A stretch of DNA of 64,000 nt from Streptomyces sp. NRRL S-118 (GTDB lineage Bacteria > Actinomycetota > Actinomycetes > Streptomycetales > Streptomycetaceae). The notes below the pieces were generated by a model. That model had not been told where the DNA came from. It did not search any database and worked only from the letters and a program-made list of their open reading frames with translations. The stretch covers positions 233,105-297,104 of the forward strand of contig NZ_KL591010.1 of the NCBI RefSeq assembly GCF_000716335.1. The letters are read 5' to 3'. Made by a program: the position numbers and the translations under genes. This document shows, in pieces, positions 42,558-52,239 of this stretch. Position 1 is the first letter of the stretch; each line of letters begins with the position of its first letter.

Positions 42558-43325
42558 TTGTTGTTGCGACGCATCAACGGCACGGCACTCATCATCGCGG
42601 CGCTGGTCGCCACGGTCGGCGCACTGGCGTTCCCGGTCTGGTCGTACGCCGACCGCTCCGGCACCGGCCAGGCCAACCTCAACGCGTCGACGGTGGCCAC
42701 GCAGTGGGGCCCGCTGTCGGCCACGGACCGCGACTTCCTGGTGAAGGTGCGGCTGGCGGGCCTGTGGGAGCTGCCGGCCGGCCAGCAGGCGATCGAGCGG
42801 GCGCCGAGCCAGGCCATCAAGGACGCGGGCGACCACCTCGTGGTCGGCCACACCGACCTGGACCAGCGGGCCCGGGACGTGGCCGCGAAGCTGGGCGTGG
42901 AGCTGCCGAACCAGCCGTCGGAGCAGCAGCAGGGCTGGCTGCGGGAGCTGTCCGCGGCGAGCGGCGAGGAGTACGAGCGGAAGTTCGCCAACCTGCTGCG
43001 CAACGCGCACGGCAAGGTCTTCGCACTCGTCGCCCAGGTGCGGCACACCACCCGCAACACGCTGATACGCCAGCTGGCGACCGACGCCAACCAGACGGTG
43101 CTGGACCACATCACGATGCTGGAGCAGACCGGCAAGGTGGACTTCGACGCCATCGCCAACGAGGCGGCGGGGCAGGCGACCGCCAGCCCGTCCGGCCCGC
43201 CGGCGCCCAACGGCAACCTGCCGCCCGCGCCGTCGCCCGCCGTGCCGTCCGGCGACCAGCAGTTCACGTCCCGGCCCTCGACGCAGCCGGGACCGCCGAC
43301 GGCGATCAACACCAACCGCCCGTGA
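42558..43325 (+). CDS. DUF4142 domain-containing exported protein
   Basis: A 255-residue protein with an N-terminal signal or anchor (LLRRINGTALIIAALVATVGALAFPVWSYA). DUF4142 follows, a helical ferritin-like or haemerythrin-like domain: LSATDRDFLVKVRLAGLWEL, QAIERAPSQAIKDAGDHLVV and HITMLEQTG. A Pro-rich low-complexity tail closes it. The TTG start at 42558 has GGGAGG 7 bases before it. Function unknown; it directly precedes the DUF692 pair but a hairpin separates them. Confidence 0.85.
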   Translation: MLLRRINGTALIIAALVATVGALAFPVWSYADRSGTGQANLNASTVATQWGPLSATDRDFLVKVRLAGLWELPAGQQAIERAPSQAIKDAGDHLVVGHTDLDQRARDVAAKLGVELPNQPSEQQQGWLRELSAASGEEYERKFANLLRNAHGKVFALVAQVRHTTRNTLIRQLATDANQTVLDHITMLEQTGKVDFDAIANEAAGQATASPSGPPAPNGNLPPAPSPAVPSGDQQFTSRPSTQPGPPTAINTNRP

Positions 43326-43341
43326 CGTGACCGGCGCGTCC

Positions 43342-43366
43342 GAACCTCAAATCAACCTCTGAGTCT
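43342..43366 (+). promoter_or_regulatory. ECF-sigma-type promoter candidate for the DUF692 operon
   Basis: GAAC (43342-43345), a 17-base spacer and GTCT (43363-43366) fit the -35/-10 layout of ECF sigma factors such as SigE-type. It stands 67 bases before the DUF692 start. The match is by eye. Confidence 0.4.
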
Positions 43367-43368
43367 CC

Positions 43369-43399
43369 CCCCGGCGGGATTGCCCGGGGTCCGCCGGGG
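43369..43399 (+). terminator. Hairpin between DUF4142 gene and DUF692 operon
   Basis: CCCCGGCGG (43369-43377) pairs with CCGCCGGGG (43391-43399) in a 9-bp stem. It may terminate the DUF4142 transcript. If the ECF-like promoter is used, it would instead form at the 5' end of the DUF692 mRNA. Confidence 0.55.
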
Positions 43400-43432
43400 C
43401 CATCACCCCTCCACACGACGGAGGAGGGGGAC

Positions 43433-44848
43433 ATGGGGGACACGCGGCAACTCGGCATGGGCATCGGCTGGCGTCCGGAGATCGCGGACGCGGTGGAGGG
43501 GCTGCCCGGTGTGGACTGGGTGGAGGTGGTCGCGGAGAACCTCTGCGCCGGCCACCTCCCCGACTCCCTGCTGCGGCTGCGCGAGCGGGGCGTCACCGTG
43601 GTGCCGCACGGCGTGTCGCTCGGCCTGGGCGGCGCGGACCGGCCGGACGCGGGGCGGCTGGCGGATCTGGCCGCCAAGGCGACGGCGCTCGGCGCGCCGC
43701 TGGTCACCGAGCACATCGCCTTCGTACGGGCCGCGGGCCCGGCCGGGGCGCTGGAGGCCGGGCACCTGCTGCCGGTGCAGCGCACCTGGGACGCGCTGGA
43801 GGTGCTGTGCGAGAACGTGCGCATCGCGCAGGACGCGCTGCCGGTGCCGCTGGCCCTGGAGAACATAGCGGCGCTGATCTCCTGGCCGGGCGAGGAGCTG
43901 ACGGAGGGGCAGTTCCTCGCGGAGCTCGTCGAGCGCACCGGGGTGCGGCTGCTGATCGACGTGGCCAACCTGCACACCAACCACGTCAACCGCGGCGAGG
44001 ACCCGTCGAAGGCGCTGGACGAACTGCCGGTCGAGGCCATCGCGTACGTCCACGTGGCGGGCGGCGTCGAGCGGGACGGCGTCTGGCACGACACCCACGC
44101 GCACCCCGTGCCGCGCCCGGTCCTCGACATCCTCGCCGACCTGTCGTCCCGCGTCGCGCCGCCGGGTGTCCTGCTGGAGCGGGACGACGACTTCCCCCCG
44201 GCACCGGCCCTGGCCGCGGAGCTGACGGCGATCCGCGACACGCTCAGGCGGTCGGCACCGGTGCGCCTCGGGTCCGTGAGGTCCGCGGGGGCCGCGCCGG
44301 TGGCCGTCCCGGCTGGGGCCGCGGCGCCGGCCACGTGCGGGGGGCCGGCCGGCCCGGCCGGCGCGACGACCGCTGTGCGCGCGGAGGCCGCGCCCGCCGC
44401 GGCGGGGCCGGGACCGGTCCGCGCCGCGGACGAGGAGGCACGGCAGCGGGTGTGGGTGGCGCAGGCAGCGCTGCTGTCCGCGCTCGTCGCCGGGGCCCCG
44501 GTGCCCGAGGGGTTCGACCGCGCGCGGGTACGGGTGCAGAGCCGGGCGCTGGCCGCCAAGCGCGCCGGGGTGGTGGCCAGGATCGCGCCGGAGCTCCCGC
44601 GGATCCTCGGGGGCGGGTACCGCGCCGCGTTCCTGGCGTACGCCATGGCCCGGCCCATGCGGGACGGCTACCGGCGCGACGCGCTCGACTTCGCCGAGCA
44701 CCTACTCGTGGCCGGGGAGCCCGCGGATCCGGGCGCGCGGCGCAGGCTGGCCCGATGGTGGGAGGAGCGCGCCGGGGAACGGCCGCCCGGCCCGGTCGCA
44801 CGGCTCCTGCACGCCGTCCGCACCGCGCTGCGGGGGGTGAAGCCGTGA
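43433..44848 (+). CDS. DUF692 (MNIO superfamily) protein with C-terminal partner domain
   Basis: A 471-residue protein. Residues 1-260 are a DUF692 TIM barrel of the multinuclear non-haem iron oxidase family. Candidate iron ligands are all present: His59 (VPHGVS), His94 (TEHIAF), Glu143 (LEN), Asp176/His181/His184 (DVANLHTNH), His207 (YVHVAG), Asp220/His222 (DTHAH) and Glu249 (ERDDDFP). A low-complexity Ala/Pro linker (about 275-325) leads to a helical C-terminal domain ([20 protein letters not shown] ... LDFAEHLL), possibly a substrate-recognition partner fused in cis. It overlaps the next gene as GTGA. Relatives such as MbnB, TglH and ChrH modify Cys in peptides. Ribosome site GGAGGAGGGG precedes the ATG. 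Confidence 0.9.
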   Translation: MGDTRQLGMGIGWRPEIADAVEGLPGVDWVEVVAENLCAGHLPDSLLRLRERGVTVVPHGVSLGLGGADRPDAGRLADLAAKATALGAPLVTEHIAFVRAAGPAGALEAGHLLPVQRTWDALEVLCENVRIAQDALPVPLALENIAALISWPGEELTEGQFLAELVERTGVRLLIDVANLHTNHVNRGEDPSKALDELPVEAIAYVHVAGGVERDGVWHDTHAHPVPRPVLDILADLSSRVAPPGVLLERDDDFPPAPALAAELTAIRDTLRRSAPVRLGSVRSAGAAPVAVPAGAAAPATCGGPAGPAGATTAVRAEAAPAAAGPGPVRAADEEARQRVWVAQAALLSALVAGAPVPEGFDRARVRVQSRALAAKRAGVVARIAPELPRILGGGYRAAFLAYAMARPMRDGYRRDALDFAEHLLVAGEPADPGARRRLARWWEERAGERPPGPVARLLHAVRTALRGVKP

Positions 44849-45837
44849 ACGTCCTCGCCGTCCTGATCGACCTCGGTGTCGTCGTCTCGTCCGTGGTGCT
44901 CGTCTGCGGGATCGCCGCCTCCCGGCGCCGCGGCCCGGGCGGGTCCGTCCACGACCGGACGGAGGCCGCCTTCCTGAACGGCGGCCCCGGCCTCGTCGTG
45001 GACGCGGCGATCACCGCCCTGCACGCCGACGGGCGCCTCGTCGTCGCCGGTCCCGGGATCGTCGCCGTACCGCGGCCCGTCGGGTACGACCCCGTCGAGC
45101 GTGCCGTGATCGCGGAGCACGCCGCCGCCCCCAGCGGCGCCCTGCACCGGCTGCGGCTCGCCGTGATGCGCCACCCCGCCGTGCAGGAGGTCGGCGACGG
45201 CCTCGCGGCACGGGGCCTGATCACACCGGCCGGCGCCGGGCGCAGGTGGCGCCGCTGGGGCGTCGCCCAGGGGATCGTGTGCCTGCTGCTGCTCTTCGCC
45301 TCGGTACCGCTGACCGTGGTGGAGCTGACGCGGTACGGAGCGGCCGACTGGCCCTTCCCGTTCATCGGCAAGGTCGGCCCGGTCCTGCTGGTCGGCGGGG
45401 TCGTCGCCCTCGTGTGCGCGGGCACCGCGGGGGCCCGGCTGACCCGGGCGGGCCGCGACGCGCTCGCGGCGTACCGCTGGTCCCGCACCCGTCCCGACGA
45501 CCCCGCCGAACTGGTGGCGGTGCACGGGCTGCGGGCGCTGCCCGACCGGGCCCTGTGGGAGCAGCTGACCACCGCGGCCGGGAGGAACCGCGGCGGCACA
45601 CCGGCGTCCGATGGGGCCGCGCCCGTGGTGTGGTGCGCCGGCGCGGACCCGGGCGGCTCCGGATCCGGCTGCGGCGGCGGCTCCTGCGGGGGCGGGGCGG
45701 GCTGCGGAGGCGGCGGCGGTTCCTGCGGCAGCTCCGGCGGAGGGTCGAGCTGCGCGGGCAGCAGCAGCTCCGGTTGCGGGAGCAGCAGCAGCAGCTCCAG
45801 CTGCGGCGGCGGATCGAGCTGCGGCAGCAGCTCCTAG
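44845..45837 (+). CDS. TIGR04222-type membrane protein with Cys-rich tail
   Basis: A 330-residue membrane protein. A helix at about residues 3-24 is followed by a cytoplasmic or extracellular domain ([20 protein letters not shown] ... [13 protein letters not shown]). Two more helices lie near 135-155 and 165-188. From Cys264 to the end runs a Gly/Ser/Cys tail with nine cysteines, mostly as GCGG, SCGG and SCGS motifs. TIGR04222 proteins are defined by a domain next to such low-complexity tails. The GTG start overlaps the DUF692 stop, so the two are made together. The tail is a possible DUF692 substrate (inference). Confidence 0.85.
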   Translation: MNVLAVLIDLGVVVSSVVLVCGIAASRRRGPGGSVHDRTEAAFLNGGPGLVVDAAITALHADGRLVVAGPGIVAVPRPVGYDPVERAVIAEHAAAPSGALHRLRLAVMRHPAVQEVGDGLAARGLITPAGAGRRWRRWGVAQGIVCLLLLFASVPLTVVELTRYGAADWPFPFIGKVGPVLLVGGVVALVCAGTAGARLTRAGRDALAAYRWSRTRPDDPAELVAVHGLRALPDRALWEQLTTAAGRNRGGTPASDGAAPVVWCAGADPGGSGSGCGGGSCGGGAGCGGGGGSCGSSGGGSSCAGSSSSGCGSSSSSSSCGGGSSCGSSS

Positions 45838-46030
45838 AGGGCAAGCGGATCGCCGTCGCCGAGACGGTTCCGAAGGGACAGGACCCGCGTGCCCAGGTGG
45901 TGTCCGGGGGGCAACCCCCGCCACCCGTAAGGGTTGTCGGCGGCGACACCGGGTGGAGGTCCTTCCCCGGCACCGCCGCACCGCGAAGGATTCGTGCGTT
46001 CTGCGTCCGCACGCCGACGAAGGGACCGCG

Positions 46031-47620
46031 ATGAGAGCCGCCACCCGGTACGGACTGCTCGGAGCCGTCGGCTCCCTGGTGCTGTCCGCGCTCGCCGTCG
46101 CGCCCGCCGGGGGCCTCACCCCCGGCTCCGCCGCGTCCTCCGGTGCCGCTCGCGCCGCCGAACGAGCGGCCGCCGCCGGCATCGCCTTCGGGCCCTGCCC
46201 GGCGGCCGAGGAGCTGCCCTCCTCCGTCGAATGCGGCACCGTCCGGGTGCCGCTCGACTACGCCCGCCCCGACGGCCGCCGGATCGAACTGACCGTCAGC
46301 CGGGCCGCGGCGCTGGGCGAACCGGCCGAACGACAGGGCGCCCTGGTGTTCAACCCCGGCGGTCCCGGCTCCGGTTCCCTGTGGTTCCCCATGGCCGCCG
46401 AGCTGCCCGAGTGGCAGCGCCTCGCCCGCGCCTACGACCTGGTGGGGTACGCCCCGCGGGGCGTCGGTCCTTCCGCGCCGCTCAGCTGCCAGGACCCGGC
46501 CGACTTCACCAGGGCACCGACACCCGCGCCGGCCGAGCCGTCGGAGTCGTACAAGAAGGAGCGCATCGCCGCGGCGCAGGCGTACGCGCGGGGCTGCGAA
46601 CGCCACGCGGGTCCCTCGTTGCGCCACTACTCGTCCCTGAACAACGCCCGGGACCTGGAGGTGCTGCGGGCCGCGCTGGGCGAGGAGAAGCTGACCTACC
46701 TGGGTGCGTCGTACGGCACCTACCTGGGCGCGCTGTACGCGACGATGTTCCCCTCGCACGTGCGCCGGATGGTCTTCGACTCGGCGGTCGACCCCTCCCC
46801 CGACCGGATCTGGTACCGCAACAACCTGGCCCAGTCGCGCGCCTTCGAGCGGCGCTGGCTGGACTTCCGCACCTGGGTGGCCCGGCACGACGCCACCTAC
46901 CACCTGGGGACGGACGCCGCGGCGGTGCTCGGCGCGTACGAGAAGGCCGCCGCCGAGCTGGCGCACCGTCCGGCGGGCGGGACGGTGGGCCCCGGGCAGT
47001 TGCAGGCCGCGTTCCTCCAGGCCGGCTACTACGACGATCTGTGGCCGGCGCGGGCGACGGCGCTCTCGGAGTTCCTGCGGGGCGACCCCGGGCCGCTGGT
47101 CCGGCAGGCGGCGCCGCGTGAGGAGGCCGCGAAGGAGGCGGAGAACGGCCACGCCGTCTACACGGCGGTGGAGTGCAACGACGCGCCCTGGCCCACGGAC
47201 TGGCGGGTCTGGGACCGCGACAACACGGCCCTGGCGAAGGAGGCGCCGTTCGAGACGTGGGCCAACGTGTGGCTGAACCTGCCGTGCGCGTACTGGCCCG
47301 CGCCGCGGCAGCGGCCGCTCGACGTGCGCGCGGAGCCGGGTGCGCTGCCCCCGACGCTGATCCTGGCGGCCGAGCGGGACGCCGCCACGCCGTACGAGGG
47401 AGCGCTGGAGCTCGAACGGCGGCTGAGCGGCTCGGTGCTGGTCACCGAGCGGGGCGCCGGTACGCACGGGGTCGCGGGCGGGCCCAACGCGTGCGTGAAC
47501 GGCCATCTGGAGGCGTACCTGCTCCAGGGGAGGACACCGGTGCGGCGCGCGTCGTGCGCGCCGCACCCGGAGCCGGACCCGGTGTCGCTGGAGCGGCGGG
47601 CACACCTGCCCGCCGTCTGA
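46031..47620 (+). CDS. Secreted alpha/beta hydrolase (tripeptidyl aminopeptidase-like)
   Basis: A 529-residue secreted hydrolase resembling the Streptomyces Tap/SlpD group. A signal peptide covers about residues 1-30. The oxyanion region is LVFNPGGPGSGS, the nucleophile Ser is in GASYGTYLG, the acid Asp in LAAERDAATP, and the His in GAGTHGVAGG. A C-terminal TAP-like domain is included. It probably cleaves peptides outside the cell. The ATG at 46031 follows GAAGGGACC. It lies 193 bases after the Cys-rich protein gene, so co-transcription is uncertain. Confidence 0.9.
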   Translation: MRAATRYGLLGAVGSLVLSALAVAPAGGLTPGSAASSGAARAAERAAAAGIAFGPCPAAEELPSSVECGTVRVPLDYARPDGRRIELTVSRAAALGEPAERQGALVFNPGGPGSGSLWFPMAAELPEWQRLARAYDLVGYAPRGVGPSAPLSCQDPADFTRAPTPAPAEPSESYKKERIAAAQAYARGCERHAGPSLRHYSSLNNARDLEVLRAALGEEKLTYLGASYGTYLGALYATMFPSHVRRMVFDSAVDPSPDRIWYRNNLAQSRAFERRWLDFRTWVARHDATYHLGTDAAAVLGAYEKAAAELAHRPAGGTVGPGQLQAAFLQAGYYDDLWPARATALSEFLRGDPGPLVRQAAPREEAAKEAENGHAVYTAVECNDAPWPTDWRVWDRDNTALAKEAPFETWANVWLNLPCAYWPAPRQRPLDVRAEPGALPPTLILAAERDAATPYEGALELERRLSGSVLVTERGAGTHGVAGGPNACVNGHLEAYLLQGRTPVRRASCAPHPEPDPVSLERRAHLPAV

Positions 47621-47647
47621 TCTTCCGGGTCGATCGGGCGGCGGGGC

Positions 47648-48361
47648 TCAGGCGAGCCCTGCCACCAGGTCCGCGACCGACTTGCGGCGGCCGGTGTAGA
47701 AGGGCACCTCTTCCCGTACGTGCATACGGGCCTCGGAGCCGCGCAGGTGGCGCATCAGGTCCACGATGCGGTACAGCTCGTCGGCCTCGAAGGCGAGGAT
47801 CCACTCGTAGTCGCCGAGCGAGAACGAGGCGACGGTGTTCGCGCGCACGTCCGGGAAGCCGCGGGCCATCTTGCCGTGGTCGGCGAGCATGCGCCGCCGC
47901 TCCTCGTCGGGCAGCAGGTACCAGTCGTAGGAGCGGACGAAGGGGTACACCGAGACGTAGTCGCGCGGCGTCTCGTCGGCGAGGAACGCCGGGATGTGCG
48001 ACCGGTTGAACTCGGCCGGGCGGTGCAGCGCCATGTTGGACCACACCGGCTCCAGCGCGCGGCCCAGCCGGGTGCGGCGGAAGAGGTTGTACGCCTCCTG
48101 GAGCGCGTCCGCGGTCTCGGCGTGCCACCAGATCATCAAGTCGGCGTCGGCACGCAGACCGGACACGTCGTAGGTGCCGCGGACGGTGACGTCCTTGGCG
48201 GCGAGCTGGTCGAACAGCTCCTGGACCTCGTCGGCGTAGCCGGTCCGGTCCTCGGGCAGCACGTCGCGCAGCTTGAAGACGGACCACAGGGTGTAGCGGA
48301 TGACCTCGTTGAGGTCCTTCGCCTTCTTACCGGCGTTCGGGATCTTTTCGGGCGCACTCAT
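47648..48361 (-). CDS. hemQ: Coproheme decarboxylase HemQ (chlorite dismutase family)
   Basis: A 237-residue enzyme that converts coproheme to haem b in the coproporphyrin-dependent pathway of actinobacteria. Family motifs are [13 protein letters not shown] at the N-terminus, [19 protein letters not shown] (with the catalytic Tyr) and the proximal-His region [12 protein letters not shown]. The ATG at 48361 lies 5 bases past the hemG stop; a GTG at 48382 overlapping hemG is the alternative. The pair is translationally linked. Confidence 0.93.
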   Translation of the reverse strand: MSAPEKIPNAGKKAKDLNEVIRYTLWSVFKLRDVLPEDRTGYADEVQELFDQLAAKDVTVRGTYDVSGLRADADLMIWWHAETADALQEAYNLFRRTRLGRALEPVWSNMALHRPAEFNRSHIPAFLADETPRDYVSVYPFVRSYDWYLLPDEERRRMLADHGKMARGFPDVRANTVASFSLGDYEWILAFEADELYRIVDLMRHLRGSEARMHVREEVPFYTGRRKSVADLVAGLA

Positions 48362-48365
48362 AGGG

Positions 48366-49808
48366 CTATTCTCGCTCGTCACTCGGGGTGGCCTGCGCCA
48401 GGGTCGGCGTGGCGAGGATCTCGTCCGCCGCGCGGCGGGCGCTCGCGACGCAGGCGGGGATGCCGACGCCGTCGTACGCCGCTCCGCAGACCCGCAGGGC
48501 GGGCAGCGCCGCGACGGCGTCGCGGATGCGGGCGACCCGGGCGAGGTGCCCGACGGGGTACTGCGGCAGGCCGCCGATCCAGCGGGTGACCGCGGAGGCG
48601 ACCGGCCGGGCGGTGAGCCCGGTCGCGGCGGCGAGGTCCCGCAGGGAGACGGAGACGAGGTCGGCGTCGTCCCGTTCCAGGTGCTCCTCCTCGCCGTACC
48701 GGCCGACGGAGGTGCGCAGCAGGACGAGGTCGCCCGCGCTCTCGTCGGTCCAGCGCCACTTCTGCGAGGAGAAGGTGGAGGCCTTGATGGTGCGGCCGTC
48801 GACGGGCGGGACGAGGAAGCCCGAACCGGCGGGCAGCCCGGCCGTGTCCGTGCGCCGGAACGCGAGGGTGACCAGGGCCATGGAGGCGTACTCGACGGCG
48901 GCGAGTTCGGCCGCGGCGGCCGGGGACGCGGCCGAGAGCAGCGCGGCGGCGGACCAGGCCGGGGTGGCGAGGACGACGGCGTCGGCCTCGATGACGCGCC
49001 GGCCGGTCCGCACGTGCCAGCCGGCCGGTCCGCGGGTGAGTTCCTGGACGGGCGTGTCGGTGAGGATCTCGCCGCCGTGCGCGGTGACGGCGCCGGCGAC
49101 GGCGCCGGGCAGGGTGCCGATGCCGCCCTCGATGCCCATGAAGGCGGGGCCCGTCTGCCCGGGGGTGGCCCGCTGGACCGCGCGGACGGCCTCGGTGAGG
49201 GTGCCGTGGGCGCGGGCGGCCTCGAACAGCTTCGGTACGGCGGCCCGCATCGAGATCCGGTAGGCGTCGCCCGCGTAGACGCCGCCGAGGAGGGGCTCGA
49301 CGAGCCGGTCGACGACCTCGCGGCCGAGGCGTTCGGCGACGTACGCGCCGACGGCGACGTCCTCCCCGAGGGCTTCGGGACGGGCGGGCGGCAGGTCGCG
49401 CTCGTGGGCGATGCGGGCGAGGCCCTCGGCGGAGAGCAGTCCGGAGAGGGCGGCGGCGTCGCCGGGGACGCCCATGACGTGGCCCTTGGGCATGGGCCGC
49501 AGGGCGTCGCGGGTCCACACGGACGCGGTGGTGGTGGCGGGAGGCTGGAGGCGGTCGCCGAGACCGACGGCCCGGGCGAGGTCGACCGCCTCGGGGCGGC
49601 GGGCGAGCACCGACTCGGCGCCGAGGTCGACGGGGGCGCCGGCGATCTCGCCCGCGTGGAGCTTGCCGCCGAGGCGGCCGGTGGCCTCCAGCAGGGTCAC
49701 GCGCCGCCCGGCGGTGGCGAGCCGGTGGGCGGCGGCGAGACCGGCGATGCCGCCGCCGATGACGACGACGTGGCCGCCCCGCGTGCCCTGGAGTGTGTCC
49801 GCGTTCAT
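48366..49808 (-). CDS. hemG: Protoporphyrinogen/coproporphyrinogen oxidase
   Basis: A 480-residue flavoprotein that oxidises coproporphyrinogen III in actinobacteria (HemY/CgoX type). The dinucleotide fold [17 protein letters not shown] lies near residues 14-30, followed by the typical [14 protein letters not shown]. The C-terminal FAD part has [24 protein letters not shown]. The symbol hemG is used here loosely; hemY or cgoX would also fit. It precedes hemQ, which acts two steps later. Confidence 0.94.
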   Translation of the reverse strand: MNADTLQGTRGGHVVVIGGGIAGLAAAHRLATAGRRVTLLEATGRLGGKLHAGEIAGAPVDLGAESVLARRPEAVDLARAVGLGDRLQPPATTTASVWTRDALRPMPKGHVMGVPGDAAALSGLLSAEGLARIAHERDLPPARPEALGEDVAVGAYVAERLGREVVDRLVEPLLGGVYAGDAYRISMRAAVPKLFEAARAHGTLTEAVRAVQRATPGQTGPAFMGIEGGIGTLPGAVAGAVTAHGGEILTDTPVQELTRGPAGWHVRTGRRVIEADAVVLATPAWSAAALLSAASPAAAAELAAVEYASMALVTLAFRRTDTAGLPAGSGFLVPPVDGRTIKASTFSSQKWRWTDESAGDLVLLRTSVGRYGEEEHLERDDADLVSVSLRDLAAATGLTARPVASAVTRWIGGLPQYPVGHLARVARIRDAVAALPALRVCGAAYDGVGIPACVASARRAADEILATPTLAQATPSDERE

Positions 49809-49933
49809 GGCACCACTCTCTCAAATGCCATTTCGAGTCCCGACCGTGACCGGTTCGGAACCGTACGGGGCAACCTTCACCGGGGCCTCGACCGTCGAAG
49901 GGGCACCATTGATCGCGCATCCCAGGGGGGACC

Positions 49934-50842
49934 ATGCGTACACGACGACACGCCGTCGCGGCGGTGCTGCTCACCGCCGCGCTGGCGCTGGCGGGCTGCG
50001 GCTCGGCGGACGAGGGCGCGGGCGACACGAAGGAGGCGGCCGCCGAGCGGGGCGTCGCCGCCGACCAGCCCGCGAACGGCTCGGCCGCCGCGCCGGAGCC
50101 AGGCCGGCCGGGTGAGCGGGGCAAGCCGCAGCAGAAGCCCGCGGGCCCGCAGCAGCACGTCATCCGGACCGCCGAGTTGTCGGTGCGGGTGGCGGACGCG
50201 GCGAAGGCGCTGGGCACGGCCCGTACCGCCGCCACGGCCGCCGGCGGGCACGTCGCCGAGGAGACGACCGAGCGGGTCGACGACGACCACGTGACCTCGC
50301 GGATCGTGCTGCGCGTGCCGCAGGCCGCGTACGACGCGGTGCTGGCCAGGCTCGCGGGTACGGGGAAGCTGCTGTCGCGGACGGCCGAGTCCAAGGACGT
50401 CACCGACCAGGTGGTCGACGTGGAGAGCCGCGTCGCCACGCAGCGGGCCAGCGTCGCGCGGGTGCGGGCGCTGATGGACGAGGCGACGGAGCTCGGCGAC
50501 GTGGTGACGCTGGAGGGCGAGTTGAGCCGCCGTCAGGCGGACCTGGAGTCGCTGCTGGCGCAGCAGGCGGCGCTGAAGGACCGTACGACCCTGGCCACGA
50601 TCACCCTGGAGCTGAGCGAGACCGAGGACGAGGAGGGCCGGGAGGACGACGACGGCCCCGGCTTCCTCGACGCACTGTCCGGTGGCTGGAACGCCCTGGT
50701 GACGGCGGCGACATGGGCCGGGATCGCCCTGGCGGCGGTGGCGCCGTGGCTGGCCGTGCTGCTGGTGGGGTACGCGGTGTGGCGGTGGCTGCTGCGGCCC
50801 AGGCTGCCCCGGCGGACGGGATCGGACACCCCCGCGCCGTAG
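49934..50842 (+). CDS. DUF4349 domain-containing lipoprotein
   Basis: A 302-residue lipoprotein with lipobox LAGC (Cys22). DUF4349 follows: IRTAELSVRVADAAKALGTA, GGHVAEETTERVDDDHV, RVPQAAYDAVLARLAGTGKL and a coiled-coil-like stretch LEGELSRRQADLESLLAQQA. A transmembrane segment near the C-terminus (WAGIALAAVAPWLAVLLVGY) anchors it a second time. Function unknown. AGGGGGG lies close before the ATG. Confidence 0.88.
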   Translation: MRTRRHAVAAVLLTAALALAGCGSADEGAGDTKEAAAERGVAADQPANGSAAAPEPGRPGERGKPQQKPAGPQQHVIRTAELSVRVADAAKALGTARTAATAAGGHVAEETTERVDDDHVTSRIVLRVPQAAYDAVLARLAGTGKLLSRTAESKDVTDQVVDVESRVATQRASVARVRALMDEATELGDVVTLEGELSRRQADLESLLAQQAALKDRTTLATITLELSETEDEEGREDDDGPGFLDALSGGWNALVTAATWAGIALAAVAPWLAVLLVGYAVWRWLLRPRLPRRTGSDTPAP

Positions 50843-50851
50843 CGTGTCGGT

Positions 50852-52237
50852 ATGACACGGCAACGATTGGTGATCATCGGCGGCGACGCGGCGGGCATGT
50901 CCGCCGCGTCGCAGGCCCGCAGGCTGAAGGGCCCGGACGAGCTGGAGATCGTCGCCTTCGAGCGGGGGAACTTCACGTCGTACTCCGCGTGCGGCATCCC
51001 GTACTGGGTCGGCGGCGACGTCGAGGGACCGGACCGGCTCGTCGCGCGCTCTCCCGAGGAGCACCGCGCGCGGGACATCGACGTACGGCTGCGCAGCGAG
51101 GTGACCGAGCTCGACCTGGACGGGCAGCGGGTGCGCGTGCGGGACCTGGCATCGGGCGGCACGTCATGGACGGGGTACGACCGGCTGGTGATCGCGACCG
51201 GCGCCCGTCCGGTGCGGCCGGCGCTGCCGGGCATCGACGCACCGGGCGTGCACGGGGTGCAGACCCTGGACGACGGGCAGGCGCTGCTGGACACGCTGGG
51301 CGCGGTGAACGGGGCGGCGGAGCGGCGCGCCGTGGTCGTGGGCGCCGGGTACATCGGCGTGGAGATGGCGGAGGCCCTGCTCAACCGGGGCTACGAGGTG
51401 ACGGTGCTGAACCGGGGCGAGCAGCCGATGTCGACGCTGGACCCGGACATGGGGCGGCTGGTGCACGAGGCGATGGACGGCCTCGGCATCACCACGGTCG
51501 GCGGCGCCGGGGTGACCAAGATCCTCACGGGCGGCGACGGCCGGGTGCGGGCGGTGGCGACCGAGGACGCCGAGTACCCGGCGGACGTCGTGGTGCTGGG
51601 CATGGGCGTGGAGCCCGAGACGGCGCTGGCGCGCGCCGCGGGGCTGCCGGTCGGGGCGTCCGGCGGTCTGCTCACCGATCTGTCGATGCGGGTGCGCGGC
51701 CGGGCGGACGTGTGGGCGGGCGGCGACTGCGTGGAGGTCCTGGACCTGGTGTCGGGCCGTGAGCGGCACATCCCGCTGGGCACGCACGCCAACAAGCACG
51801 GCCAGGTCATCGGCGCGAACGTGGCCGGCGGGTACGGCACGTTCCCCGGTGTCGTGGGTACGGCGGTGAGCAAGGTGTGCTCGCTGGAGATCGCCCGCAC
51901 GGGCCTGCGCGAGCGGGACGCGGAGGCGGTGGGGCTGCGGTTCGTGACGGTGACGGTCGAGTCGACGAGCCGCGCCGGCTACTACCCCGGCGCGGCGCCG
52001 ATGACGGTGAAGATGCTGGCCGAGCGCCGCACGGGCCGGCTCCTCGGTGTGCAGATCGTGGGCCGCGAGGGGGCCGCGAAGCGCGTGGACATCGCGGCGG
52101 TCGCCCTCACGGCGGGGCTGACGGTGGAGCAGGTCGCGGCCCTCGACCTGGGCTACGCCCCGCCGTTCTCCCCGGTGTGGGACCCCGTCCAGGTGGCGGC
52201 CCGCAAGGCGGTGACGGCGGTGCGGGCCGCCGGCTGA
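50852..52237 (+). CDS. FAD-dependent pyridine nucleotide-disulfide oxidoreductase (CoA-disulfide reductase-like)
   Basis: A 461-residue single-Cys flavoprotein. The FAD motif is IIGGDAAGMSAASQARR, the redox Cys is in SYSACGIPYW near residue 49, the NAD(P)H motif is VVGAGYIGVEMAEAL, and the second FAD motif ends in VWAGGDCVEV. The C-terminal dimerisation domain contains PPFSPVWDPVQVAA. This matches CoA-disulfide or NADH-oxidase type enzymes in thiol redox balance. TAGCGT stands 6 bases before the ATG (50840-50845), so the mRNA is probably leaderless. Confidence 0.92.
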   Translation: MTRQRLVIIGGDAAGMSAASQARRLKGPDELEIVAFERGNFTSYSACGIPYWVGGDVEGPDRLVARSPEEHRARDIDVRLRSEVTELDLDGQRVRVRDLASGGTSWTGYDRLVIATGARPVRPALPGIDAPGVHGVQTLDDGQALLDTLGAVNGAAERRAVVVGAGYIGVEMAEALLNRGYEVTVLNRGEQPMSTLDPDMGRLVHEAMDGLGITTVGGAGVTKILTGGDGRVRAVATEDAEYPADVVVLGMGVEPETALARAAGLPVGASGGLLTDLSMRVRGRADVWAGGDCVEVLDLVSGRERHIPLGTHANKHGQVIGANVAGGYGTFPGVVGTAVSKVCSLEIARTGLRERDAEAVGLRFVTVTVESTSRAGYYPGAAPMTVKMLAERRTGRLLGVQIVGREGAAKRVDIAAVALTAGLTVEQVAALDLGYAPPFSPVWDPVQVAARKAVTAVRAAG

Positions 52238-52239
52238 CG

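Noticed and set aside
45634..45837. Gly/Ser/Cys tail as a mere out-of-frame or misassembled repeat
   Set aside because: The frame continues without a break from the membrane domain, cysteines use both TGC codons at irregular spacing, and such tails are known for this family.
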